Shown here: positions 1 through 10,448 of the stretch, piece after piece
How positions within the stretch are numbered: the first letter of the stretch is position 1
How the letters are laid out: the number at the start of each line of letters is the position of its first letter
Source of the DNA: Fusarium oxysporum f. sp. lycopersici 4287
Lineage: Eukaryota > Ascomycota > Sordariomycetes > Hypocreales > Nectriaceae
Direction: 5' to 3'
DNA length: 64,000 nt
NCBI RefSeq assembly: GCF_000149955.1
Contig: NC_030990.1
Location: 2,214,502-2,278,501, forward strand
Position numbers and translations under genes: made by a program
The notes under the pieces: generated by a model
Databases searched by the model: none
What the model was told of the DNA's origin: nothing
What the model saw: the letters and a program-made list of their open reading frames with translations, nothing else

Positions 1-726
1 TTGTATACAAAGTCTTTTGGTTTTCATTGAGACCTTGAGGCACAACAGCCTGTCCGTCAGTTCCGATAACCGCTGTTATGGCGCCAAGACAGGGTAGGAG
101 AGTTGTTGATAAGCGCATCTTTGTCGAATTGAGAGAGAGAGAGAGGGAAACGGTTGGTCTCAGTAATGGCGAAATAAAGAACAAGGTATACACTGAACTT
201 GTTTATACAACACAAGTGAGAACCCTAGAGACCATCAACTTATTGCCATCGAAGACAAATCATCCCCAAAATCGGCTTAGGGCCACCACTATAACGGCCA
301 CATGACCCAATTAGAACAATCACACGAGCGCATAAGGTAGGTACCTAGACAGAGGAAAACGTCACCGCTGGTCCATGCGCGTTGGGGTTGGTTATAAGTC
401 AGTTCGAGTCTTGTCTCCAGTAGTCCAATAACTATACCTAATTATTCCGATCTCAAACCCGCCCAGTTTGTCTGTCCGCCCATCAAGGAGGTTGGCAGAG
501 GCTCAACGTATATAATAGTTGCGTAATTATTTCTTATTCGTATCCATATATACATCTCTTTCATACAGCTCCTTTCATGCCTTAAAATCAGACAAATGTA
601 ATATACAAGACCGATGATGATGAGTTATACATCTGCGCCATAGATAATGATACACGGAGCACATCGCTCCAATTCAAGCAAGCTTTTAGATACCGATAGC
701 ATTCCTTTTTTTGCAGCTGGCCTGTT
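1..726. other. Intergenic, no supported gene
   Basis: No convincing gene. A 75-codon open frame at 78-305 starts with ATG but has low-complexity, Arg/Glu/Thr-rich composition and no recognisable domain, so I do not call it. A GA-rich simple stretch lies near 130-147. The right part is presumably the 3' flank of the PET127-like gene, which reads leftward into it. Confidence 0.5.
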
Positions 727-3700
727 CTACTCCTTTATCGGAGATGTCTTCTCCTCCTTCTTCGTCTTCTTCTTCGACCGAACTTTCTTTTCCGAGCCCT
801 TCTTACGTGAATGCGGCTCTTTATTCTTGTTTTTGTTAGTCTTAATTCTTGCGTCAGTTTCCCATGCAAGCTTGACGCCTGTCTGTTCCTCCCTCTGCAT
901 GACCGAGTCTCTGTACTTCCTTCCAGCTTCTGTGCGTTGCGGTAGTGTTCCTCCCCACATCTTGTGCCACTCCCTCTCGCGATCCTCAGGGGTTGATACG
1001 AGCGCCTTCTTCCTGCGCTTCTTGAGTTCCCTCAAAATTCTATGCGCTCTCTCTGATGGAAGCTCCACGACTGTGTATTCCACTTTCCAGTTGGTTGGTT
1101 CCTCGGGTTCGGAGCAGGAGATACGTTCCACGACCTCGCCGTCGACCATGTTGCGGACTGTGACATACATACCAAGAATCTCCTTCTTTGGTATGTCGGC
1201 ACTTTCTTTGTCGGATCTTGGTTCTTCTGTCGATGAGGATTTGTCTGCTCCAGAGGTCTTGACGGATTCTGCTGGAGAAACGCCAATGCTGGCTGTGTTG
1301 CTTTCATCAACCTCGCTACTCGGCTCCTTTTGGTCTCGCACCAACTCCGACAAAACTCGTTCAAATGTCCCCAGATTGCTAGGGTTGTTGTCAACACCTT
1401 GAGCAAACTTGATGATTAGGTCCTTGAGAGTAGCATCTGCTGAGTCGTCGCTGTTTAATGAGGTGTCAGTTCCATCGACAGGGTCGCTAAGTATGGGACT
1501 GTGCCCTTCATCCTCTGCCCTAGTCTCGACAGCTTCGGTAAGGCCAGACTCTGTCTCTTTACCAGCGTATTCCACATCTTTAGAATCCACGTCATTATTG
1601 GAACTGCCGCCTTCAGATGCATCAATGGATGGGAGCAGTGCATCCTCAGTTTCGGAAGAAGACTCACTAGCATCCAGTGCGTCGTCTTCTGCTGAATCCT
1701 TCTGAGTTGTGTCTTCAAGTTCACTGGCTGCTTCCTTGTTCTCCTTCAACTCTTCAGTCAGAGCCTCAACAAGTTCGTTGATGTAGGTTTCTCTCTCAGG
1801 TTCGGGCTTCCCAGCCAGCAAACCACTCTGCTCAAGAGCTTGCTCGATGGCCTCTCGCACACTATCCAAGCCGGCGGCGTCATCCTCCACAGTTTGGTCG
1901 ACCTTGGCCATCATCTCATCCCATGACTTCTGTCTTTCGGTCGATGATAGCTTTTGAGTATCTTCCTTAATCTGAGGCTCAGCTTCGTCACTCATTCGGC
2001 CCTTCTCTTCATCCTGTGAAATACGCAACATGTTGTTTTTAAACATAGCCACGGCTTCACTCCCCTTCTCCTGGGTTTCTTGCATCTCTTCATCGCTGAC
2101 AGGCTCGGCAAAGAAATAAGTCAAGGGGGGGTTTGTTGGCCGAGTCTCGATGTGCAACCGAAGTGACTTTTCAGGGAAACGCTTCGTAGCTCTGTCCAAA
2201 AGATTATTCAAGAGTTTGACACTAACTTTAAACTCCTCGTTTCCCACCCTGCGGTTCGCAGTTCCGTGAAGAGCCTCGTCCATTTCCTCGAGGCTAATAT
2301 ACTGGAAGCCAAATATTCGTTGTGTGTTATGGAAAGCAACGAATATACCATCCATTCGGCCCATGCGCACTTGTAAAGAATACTTGAGGAACGCCGCTCT
2401 GATCATGTCGTAGTACTCACGCTCGAACGACTCCCAAGTACCGAAACGGCTACGAATCTCATATCCAACGCCTTTTTGATAGCCTCCAACATCCATTCGG
2501 ATGGAAACTACTGCACGGGTTTTCAGATCAAACATGCCTGTTCCTGGAAGTCGTGGATCATAAGCATCCAGCTGTGACCGCATCATGAAATCACCCAGTG
2601 TGGAGAAATGGAAGGCTTCATCGGCATTCTTCTCCTCTTCGGATAACTCATGCGAACGGCTTCTCCTGTACTTTTCGAAGTGTGTTTTTTTGAGAGTGAG
2701 GAGTTTTTCCATTGATTTCCCGAGCATGCTCAGAACGTTGGCGGTATCGAATTCTTTGTCGGCGTCAATAGCATACACACCGTCTTTATAACGGGCGAAT
2801 GCGGCAGCAGGACCTCGGGTCAGCGCGGTGAACGTATCATACTCGACCTTGAAAGAGCGGGACAAGTGTCTGAAACTTAAAGGCCTCCACGCTGAGAGAA
2901 GAAAGTGGAATTGGGAGAGCATGGCCGTCATACTAGACGTTGAACCACAGTACTTCTTCTTATATTTGGCACACAAGTCTGTCAACCGACTGTCCTTGGA
3001 GGATGTCACATACTCTTTCAGAGCGTCGAAATCAAACTCATCAACGGGCATGATTGAAGCAAGGTATGGGTCAAAGTTGTAAACCCGGGTCCGCTGATCT
3101 TGAAGCTGGTAGGGTCCGCCATTGAAAAGAACCTTGTCCAGCTGATGGGCAAGCGTGGGGACGCTTCGTCTGGATTCTTCTTCAACTGCTTTCAGCTTGA
3201 GGTGGTGGGGCATGATGGTGTAAACTGGAGGTAAAGCCTTCTGCGTTTTGGCCGCCTTCGTCTTCTTCTTCGACGGTGGAGCTGCTACACTGGGCTCTGT
3301 CTCATGACTACTTGCTATGATATGCTGATCCAGGTCGGGGGAGGGACTGGTATGGTCTTCTTGAGGGGCGGCGGGGTCGTTCGAAGGTTCTGCGCCCAGC
3401 TCTTGTTGCAACTTCTCTTGAAGTGATGCCCAGGCACCAGCCTGCTGGCCCACTACCCCGGAGCTGGCCTCTGATGAATCGGCTTTACCAGTCGTCTGTT
3501 GTTCGTTTGGACTACTTGGCTTGGATCCCTTCTTTTTCTTCTTTTTCTTCGACTTGTCGATACCATAGACTCTCTTAGCCACAGCCAATGCATCACTGAT
3601 ATCGGTTTCAGTTGTCCCCTCCGTAGATCCTTTTACTTCAAAACGAGCAGCTCTTCTCTTCTTGTCCTCTTTTCTCCTTTCCGCTGCTTTCGCTCCCTTT

Positions 3701-3906
3701 TCAATCTTCTCCGAGGCAGCCTTCATTAGATTGAGTGCATCTTCGGAATCAGGCACGGGTTTCGGCGTGGGAATCGAAGTGTCGTCCGGGCTAGTCTCTG
3801 TCGCAAATAACCGGAGGGGTGAACATTGTCGCAAGCATCGTAGATGGGGCCGGCAGATATGCGCAAACGTGGCCGCGGGGGCTATCCCACGCCGTAGTCG
3901 AAGCAT
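727..3906 (-). CDS. PET127: PET127-like mitochondrial RNA-processing protein
   Basis: Single-exon gene of 1059 residues. The open frame continues upstream to a TTG at 3933, but the first ATG is at 3906. It gives an Arg-rich, acid-free N-terminus (starting MLRLRRGIAP) that looks like a mitochondrial presequence. Residues of about 230-630 match the Pet127 family, with the conserved opening around PPVYTIMPHHLK and the following VPTLAHQLDKVLFNGGPYQL stretch. In yeast, Pet127 is a mitochondrial membrane-associated protein needed for 5' processing and decay of mitochondrial RNAs. The region before the domain is Lys-rich (a run of seven Lys). The part after it is a long acidic, Ser/Glu-rich segment ending in a very basic tail, probably disordered. 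The gene is divergent from the HID1 gene, with 325 bp between start codons. Family assignment is from remembered sequence; the exact start is less certain. Confidence 0.88.
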   Translation of the reverse strand: MLRLRRGIAPAATFAHICRPHLRCLRQCSPLRLFATETSPDDTSIPTPKPVPDSEDALNLMKAASEKIEKGAKAAERRKEDKKRRAARFEVKGSTEGTTETDISDALAVAKRVYGIDKSKKKKKKKGSKPSSPNEQQTTGKADSSEASSGVVGQQAGAWASLQEKLQQELGAEPSNDPAAPQEDHTSPSPDLDQHIIASSHETEPSVAAPPSKKKTKAAKTQKALPPVYTIMPHHLKLKAVEEESRRSVPTLAHQLDKVLFNGGPYQLQDQRTRVYNFDPYLASIMPVDEFDFDALKEYVTSSKDSRLTDLCAKYKKKYCGSTSSMTAMLSQFHFLLSAWRPLSFRHLSRSFKVEYDTFTALTRGPAAAFARYKDGVYAIDADKEFDTANVLSMLGKSMEKLLTLKKTHFEKYRRSRSHELSEEEKNADEAFHFSTLGDFMMRSQLDAYDPRLPGTGMFDLKTRAVVSIRMDVGGYQKGVGYEIRSRFGTWESFEREYYDMIRAAFLKYSLQVRMGRMDGIFVAFHNTQRIFGFQYISLEEMDEALHGTANRRVGNEEFKVSVKLLNNLLDRATKRFPEKSLRLHIETRPTNPPLTYFFAEPVSDEEMQETQEKGSEAVAMFKNNMLRISQDEEKGRMSDEAEPQIKEDTQKLSSTERQKSWDEMMAKVDQTVEDDAAGLDSVREAIEQALEQSGLLAGKPEPERETYINELVEALTEELKENKEAASELEDTTQKDSAEDDALDASESSSETEDALLPSIDASEGGSSNNDVDSKDVEYAGKETESGLTEAVETRAEDEGHSPILSDPVDGTDTSLNSDDSADATLKDLIIKFAQGVDNNPSNLGTFERVLSELVRDQKEPSSEVDESNTASIGVSPAESVKTSGADKSSSTEEPRSDKESADIPKKEILGMYVTVRNMVDGEVVERISCSEPEEPTNWKVEYTVVELPSERAHRILRELKKRRKKALVSTPEDREREWHKMWGGTLPQRTEAGRKYRDSVMQREEQTGVKLAWETDARIKTNKNKNKEPHSRKKGSEKKVRSKKKTKKEEKTSPIKE

Positions 3907-4231
3907 CGGGGCGTCTTTGACGAAATCGATCAACTTTGGAGAAAGTTAGTCAAAATCGAGATGGAAAGACTTCGTAGGTGACACCGAACCAGGAAAAAAA
4001 AAAATATTGAATCATCAACGGCTTCGGTATAATGTCGGGTCGGACGATATATCGTATGACACGTGATTGGTCAATCACTACCTTGGTGATCCATCGCATG
4101 CACTACCTACCTTAACCATCAGCCACAACACTCGTCATTTCCGGAGCCTTCCTAAAGGTTCAAAGAGGACACCCACCACAGAGACTCTCTCGGAAGCGAA
4201 CCCTCTCGCGGCATCTTCTCATGCGATAGCA
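3907..4231. promoter_or_regulatory. Shared divergent promoter, PET127-like / HID1
   Basis: The 325 bp between two start codons on opposite strands must carry both promoters and 5' UTRs. It includes an A-tract near 3993-4003 and a repeated TATCG/ATATCG motif near 4048-4053. I see no clear TATA box in a fixed position for either gene. Confidence 0.5.
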
Positions 4232-7003
4232 ATGGGTGCGAGTGATTCAAAGCTCGTTTTCAAACGGGGCATTTTTCGTTTATCAGAAGAACGGCATATC
4301 CCAGCGGATGATGCATACTGGACCTCTGTTCGTCGCCTGCTCCACCCAAAGTCCTACTCTACCTTTCCATGGATAACTCATTTACTGACATGATATCACG
4401 CAGTTTTGGGAGCTTCCTGAGTCTTCTGAGGATGTCTTTAGTTTATTCACACCTGCCGACATTCGAAGAACTCGGGATCGAGCACTCGAGAACCTAGAAA
4501 CCCTCATCCTCGCCATCACTTCTCGTCTATTCATACTACGTCATCACCCATCTTTCCCTGATCCTGAACTTGCTCCAGAACGCGAGGCCCTGAACTGTAT
4601 CCGAGTACTCACACGTATATTGCCTTATTTATACGAAAAGGAATCCCTCAGTGACTGGGAGCAACAGTTTTTCTGGGCTCAACGAAGGAAACGCACCCGG
4701 CATGGTGCTATCGCCAACGAGATCCTCTTTGACGAAGCTCAGGAGGCTGAGCGCAAGACACAAACTGCCGAGTTTGAGGAGGTCAAACCACTCGCTGAAG
4801 AGCTGGTAGACACGCTGGTCGATCTGCTATTCTTTTCTGATCTTACTTTACCACGACAGCCCAATGGCCGACCGAAAGTTAGCTATGCGATTTGGCAGAG
4901 TGGAGTGGGTTGCAACACAGCTGTTGCAACAACAAAAGAATATGAAAGCAATCGATCAGAGATTCTGCGGCTTCTCTTGACGCTTTCTGGCCAGAGCCTG
5001 TATATGACTGCTGGTGTCCTACCGCAGAACGGCGTACGGACGTTAACACACTTATGCGCTTGTCCAGATAAGCAAGTCGTGCTCTCTGTGCTTTGTTCCC
5101 TACTCAACACAGTTGGTTCACCTGGGATTTCTCGGCTTCGAGGTACTGATTCTGACTTCATTTATAGACGTTGAAATACAACCCTGCTACGTGGCGCGTA
5201 CCTTATAACACCCTTGTATTCAAGGACGGCAAGCAGATGCTTGTGACATACTCACTACAGTTCCTCTTGGTGCTCTTGTTGTACCCTATTCCTGAGAACC
5301 CAGAGAACCCATCGCCTAAACACTCTTATCGTCACTTTCTAGGCCGACTCCACCGGCCCCAAGATTTTCAGTTTATTGTTGACGGAATGACTCGAATTCT
5401 AAACCAACCACTTCAAGAGAAGACTTCATATCTTCCAGGTTCTCAGTCATCTGGCCACTTTGCCCCCGAGATACTAATGTTATTCTGGGAGATCCTTCAA
5501 TGCAACAAACGATTCCGATCTTTTATCGTGGATACCGAAAGAGCGCATGATTTTGTTGTCCTAGCCCTGTTCTATGCTCTTGAGTATAAAAATGATGCTA
5601 CTAAGCAAGGAGTTGTGCGCATGTGCGCTTTCTTGCTCCAGACTCTAAGCGTGGAGACTAACTTTGGCGTCAACTTGAACAAGTACTTCGAGGGGCAGGA
5701 GAGTCTACCAATGTCTATTCGTGTACCGGGATTCCGAGGGACCTATGCGGACTTCCTTATCCACTCAATCTACAATCTGATCACAACAAGTCAAGGGAAG
5801 CTATCGGCGATATACCCAGCTCTGTTGGCGGTGATTAATAACATCGCACCTTATCTTGAGGGGCTGAGTAGCACTAGCAGCTCAAAACTGATGCAGCTGT
5901 TCTCTTCCATGTCCTCGCCTTCGTTTCTACTTGCGAATGAGACCAATCACGCTCTTCTCCACTCGCTGCTGGAATCTATTAGCTCAATACTCGAGAATAA
6001 ATACCAAAAGAACCCTGAGTTGGTGTTTGCTATCCTCAAAAATAAGAAGAGGGTTGAAGCCTTGCGTTCATTCACTCTGGAGAGTGGTCAAGAGGAAATT
6101 GAGAGAAGAAACAGAAGAAGAAAGGATTCTGGACACCATTTTGATCCATTCGATGCTGCATCTGTGCGCAGCTCAGTTGACAGCTTGAGGAGTCCAAACA
6201 GCGCCCAGCCACGGCACTCGTCATTGGAAGAAGTTCCAGAAGACGGTGCCTTCGCGATTGGAGACGATGACGACGACGACGACGACGATGACGATGACAG
6301 TGACGATGAGGAACGACAAGAGACTCCTGCACGGTCAACGTCAAGTGAAGCCCCGTCCCGGAGGTCATCGACCCCCAACGTTGAGGATGCCGTCCCAACT
6401 CAATTGCGAGGGATGTCCGAGAAGGCTCGTGGCAAGATGCCAGCGGGTGTTCCAACCTTCTCGCGGCAAAACAGCACCACCAGCCTAGGCGGGCGCTCGA
6501 TATCAGGACAATCACAGGCAGGGGCATTTGAGCCTACGACCCACTGGATCGACAGCTGGCTGCTCGAACTACCTCTCCACACAATCCTGGCAGTCATTCA
6601 ACAGGTGTCTGCACTCTTACCGCGACAAGAATTGGCAGCCGATATACCAACACCAGAAACACTACGACGAATTTCAGGTGTCCATGTTGTTGGCATTGAG
6701 CCATCGGCTCCCCGTGTACATTCTTTCGAATGGTCCCAGCTCGCGTTGGGTTGGTATGAGTCTCTGCTATGGGGAGTTATCTTTACAAACGAGATGCAGG
6801 TTTCCAGAGGAACCATGGGCATATGGAATGGTACTGCTATCAAGCTTTTCAGGGTTCAAGAAACAGCCCCAGAGGGCCCAACACTGACCTCCCCTCGAGG
6901 GGCTGTTGACGCTGTTGGTAGCAACATTGTCTCGCGGATAGGGCAGATCAACCTCCGGGGCGGGCCGCAGGGAAACAGCCAGCCGCCACAGCGAAACAAT
7001 TAA
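4232..7003 (+). CDS. HID1 domain-containing protein
   Basis: Three exons: 4232-4327, 4404-5111 and 5168-7003, joined in frame to give 879 residues. Introns of 76 and 56 nt begin GTTCGT and GTTGGT and end CAG and TAG. The N-terminus MGASDSKLVFKRGIFRLSEE and the following YWTSFWELPES are characteristic of the HID1 (high-temperature-induced dauer formation) family, including fission yeast Ftp105. The glycine after Met1 fits N-myristoylation, as described for HID1. Known members are peripheral Golgi proteins involved in dense-core vesicle and Golgi trafficking or deubiquitinase recruitment; the role here is inferred. Residues of about 633-648 form an almost pure aspartate run, within a disordered Ser/Arg-rich linker before a conserved C-terminal helical part. 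The gene shares its 5' region with the divergent PET127-like gene. Confidence 0.9.
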
Positions 7004-8048
7004 GGAGGACACATGAAGAGTTCGACAAGGGCGTTTCCTCGACAACCCTTCGTTGAGCAATTAGAACTTTCTGCACTGCTTGGCAACTTTTCCTTGAAGA
7101 GGGAGCGCGTCCGAAAGCTAAGCAGATGCTAGCATGAAGCTATTGTTTCATGATCTGCCATTGTTGATTCCAACGGTGTTCATTGTGTAGGATAAGAGAA
7201 CGAATGTTACATGGGAAGCGAATCGGCGGGGTAGTCTAGAAACAGGCGTTTGGGTATGGATTGGAGTCAATCAAAAACTCGCATTTGCATCAGAGCGGCT
7301 CAGTTCATACTGTTTTCTATGCACATAATCACATGCGCAATTCGTCCTCGTCTCATCAGCTGGTGTTTCAAGTTTTGACTCTGGCGCAGCAGCTAACATG
7401 TGGCGCGTCGAGATGGAGGTGGCTAATTTGACTCAGGACCAGCCACAGCCAACAGGATCTAGGAAACCCCCTCCTGGACAGTTCCACACCGATTCGATTC
7501 CTTGTTTTCAAAAGCAAAAGTTGGCAGAAGTAGGCAAACAACGTGATTTATGCCAGCAAAGCCGCAAAGTCAAAGCAAAGCCACGTCTAATACTTGGAGT
7601 GATCATTTCCGAAGAGTGCAAGGGGGACTCGTACGCACCGCCACCGCCGACCGGGTTGCTTCACTTTCACAGCCAATCACAAGCCGTCCCGGACCATTTG
7701 TGCCGTGTTCCCCATACGCTAAAGCCACAGTATGCATCAGCCACGTCCCAAGGTCCCTTAATTCTCGTAGCTATCGCGACAAGGGTCTTGTTGAAGGGTG
7801 GGTTGTAAGGGTCCAGGTCCTGTTGTTTTTTTGGCCGGGTTACGGTTTAACACGAAAGCAACTCAGCTTATTGATGCAACTCGCAGTCGGTCGCATTTCC
7901 TAATTTCTCGGTTCTTACCTGTCTCAAAGTGTTCCTTTACTACGTTATTCAATTTCCACTCTGCTTCATTTGATCACTACTGGAACTGGGGCATCTTACA
8001 TCATATCGAAGTTGACCAGAACTGAATCTGCTTATACAACACTGGAGC
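7004..8048. other. Intergenic / upstream region of epoxide-hydrolase-like gene
   Basis: About 1 kb between two genes on the same strand. It holds overlapping short open frames at 7398-7808 and 7550-7903, with no domain and no coherent single frame. It probably contains the 3' UTR of the HID1 gene and the promoter of the next gene. No repeat or RNA gene seen. Confidence 0.4.
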
Positions 8049-9704
8049 ATGTCTCAACAGCAACCCGGAGACTCCGGCGACGAGGTCCAGCCTTATCGTA
8101 TCCGTGTGAGTACCTCAACGAGAGACACCATCCGATCGAGGAGCTACTAACCGTTCACTTTTTTATAGGTATCAAGCAAGTATCTTGATATCACGCGACA
8201 GAAACTAGAGCTTACCCGGCTGCCTCATGAGCCTCATTCAAAAGATTGGTGGGAGCCAAAGCCTCAAGTTGAGTCTCTTGTTGACTTTTGGTAAGTGGAT
8301 CTGTGAGAGAGCTGCGCAGGGTGAAGCTCACGTATTGTACCTAGGCAAGAATCATTCTCATGGCAGAATCACGAAGAAGAGCTGAACCAAACTCTTCCCC
8401 AGTTCAGAACAAGTTTTCAAACTTCCACTTCATCAACGCCAGTCCGGCTTCATTTCATTCATGCCCGCTCTCCTCACGCTAACGCTGTTCCTCTGCTCTT
8501 AATACCCCCTTTCCCTTTGACCAACCTGTCGCTGGGTCACCTGGTTCAGCCCTTAAGTGATCCTGAAGATGCTGGTACAAACCAGCCGTTTCATGTTGTG
8601 ATTCCGGCCTTGCCTGGCCTGGGTTTCAGCGATGCTGTTCCTTCTGATGTACCTCCTATTTCTACCACAGCTCAGCTACTGGACAGCTTGATGAAGAGAT
8701 TAGCCTACGAGCATTACGTTGGAAGTAACGCCGGCTCTGCTTCAATTTCGCCTGCTGCTATTGATTGGAGACTGGCCAGGCACCTCTCAATTCACTATTC
8801 AGAATCATGCCTGGGGTTTCATTTTATTGCACCTCCTCTGACATGCCCTACACTCTCGGACTCGGCCAGTCAGTGGTTAAAATGGAAACTTGCTCGACTC
8901 TTAGGTTCTTCGGTTCTGGGTTACTCCAAGGACGACCTCTCAGCTATACAGAAGCAGAAGACGCCGCAGTTAAGCAAGAAGAAGTCGGCTGTTAACCTGG
9001 GACAGCATAGTCGCAGCGACTTTGAACCGAACACGCCGTCATATGCGCTGTGTGACTCTCCGACTGGCCTCCTCCTCTATGTGCTGAAACTACTCCGGAC
9101 TCTTGGTCCCAAGAAGGAACTTACACCTAAAGACATCATCACTCTCACTTCTCTCATATGGCTACCTGGCCCTGAGGCTGCTCTGCGATTCTGGGCTCAA
9201 TGCGCGTCAAAGATCGAGCCTGTGGAGGAAAAGAAGACGAATAAGAAACCCAAGGTTGCCATTACCGTTTTCACTGGCGACGAGGATCAGGTCGAGCAGC
9301 AAAGAACACTCCCACGACCTGCAAAGACCATGTACTCTTGCCCTGGCTGGGCTAACAGGGAGTACCAAATCGTGCACCTGAACCGAGCCCCTGGAACTCC
9401 AGGTTTCTTGGCTTGGGATCGACAAGATGTGATAGTTGAAGGAGTGCGCGGTCTAGTGAAAGCAATATTGGCAAAGGATAAAAGGATGCAAGTTGCTGGA
9501 CAGCCTGGGGCCGTTCTTCAGGATCAACTCGAAGTGCAGGATGGCCGAATAGCTCAAGCAGATCTGTCTGGAACAACAGTCCAGGATCCGAACGCTAGTC
9601 CGGGTGGTGAGGGACCTCCTAAAACTGGTGTACAGAAACCAGCAGGGGGTGATCATCAACACCTTGTCCCTCCACAAGCAGCTATACACGGAGGGACTCA
9701 TTGA
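8049..9704 (+). CDS. Epoxide-hydrolase-like alpha/beta hydrolase, divergent active site
   Basis: Three exons: 8049-8105, 8169-8290 and 8345-9704, giving 512 residues. Both introns are GTGAGT/GTAAGT...TAG. The order of segments follows the EHN-type epoxide hydrolases (juvenile-hormone/microsomal type): an N-terminal EHN-like part with paired Trp residues (DWW, then VDFWQ), the VRLHFIHA strand, and a VIPALPGLGFSD loop in the place of the usual PGFPxS motif. Where the family has a GGDWG nucleophile elbow, this protein has AAIDWRLA, so the Asp is kept but both small flanking glycines are lost. Activity is therefore doubtful. A late segment carries FTGDEDQ, then a low-complexity Gln/Gly/Pro-rich tail; a possible 40-nt intron near 9606 would give a different C-terminus. 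The gene is upstream of SEC8 on the same strand. No partner genes suggest a pathway. Confidence 0.72.
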
Positions 9705-10448
9705 TGAATATGGAAAGGATGATACGTATGAGGGCAGGTGGGTGGTGGAACTTAATTCGATATCGTCATTTCGGTTCTTTTTCTCTGAGTCTCGTCACTT
9801 GCTATGAAAATCATAAGCTTATGAGCAAAATTATATACCAAAAGTCTGACAGCAGAGTAAAGTGTACTGCGTTTTGTCTTATCTGGCCAGAGTATCATCT
9901 GTTTAATTTATTATCTTTTTGAATATTGCTGAACTGTTTACACTTGACTAATATGGATGTTGCATCTGTATGAGCGAACAGGGCTCACCTGTAATGAGGC
10001 TCTTTCGAATTGATGCTTTATCAGCGTAAAAGTATTTTCACTATCAAGCGGTATAATTAATCGCTCAAAATAATGGCGATCTATATATCCTCATGACTGT
10101 AGTTAAATATTTGAGGTTCAGTCTCTAAATCAGATAGTGAGTGGCTGGTTACCCTACGCAGGATTATAGCTCCTCAGCTCCTGTACTACCAAGTGATCCA
10201 TAGATACCTTAGATAACCCCCTTGGTGCGCCACAAGGTGACCTAACCAGCTCCCACCCCTCGACTTCTTACTTCCGCAACAGCGAACACGACTTGACTCT
10301 GTCTATATGGGTACATTGCAGACCTACGAGCCTTCTATTTTTCCAAAACTGCCTTAGCACCGCCCATCGTTTCCAGCGTGGCGACGATGCGCTACGAAAC
10401 AGTCCATTTCTCTTAATCGGCCCGCCATCTCCCAACCTCATACTCATC
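9705..10448. other. Intergenic, AT-rich, upstream of SEC8
   Basis: 744 bp with no supported gene. The left half is AT-rich (around 9,800-10,140). The open frame into SEC8 extends upstream to 10293, but that part is poor in family-like sequence, so I treat it as 5' UTR. Confidence 0.45.

Noticed and set aside
78..305. 75-codon open frame near the left edge
   Set aside because: Low-complexity sequence, no domain, no splicing or neighbour support.
647..1402. 251-codon plus-strand frame within the PET127-like gene
   Set aside because: It is the antisense shadow of the minus-strand gene and has a Ser/Phe/Leu-rich composition typical of such shadows.
6072..6527. Long minus-strand frame opposite the HID1 poly-Asp run
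   Set aside because: Antisense of a GAC/GAT repeat; a His/Arg-rich shadow only.
9604..9807. Alternative C-terminus for the epoxide-hydrolase-like gene in another frame
   Set aside because: It would need a 40-nt intron, shorter than any other here, and the added sequence is not family-like.
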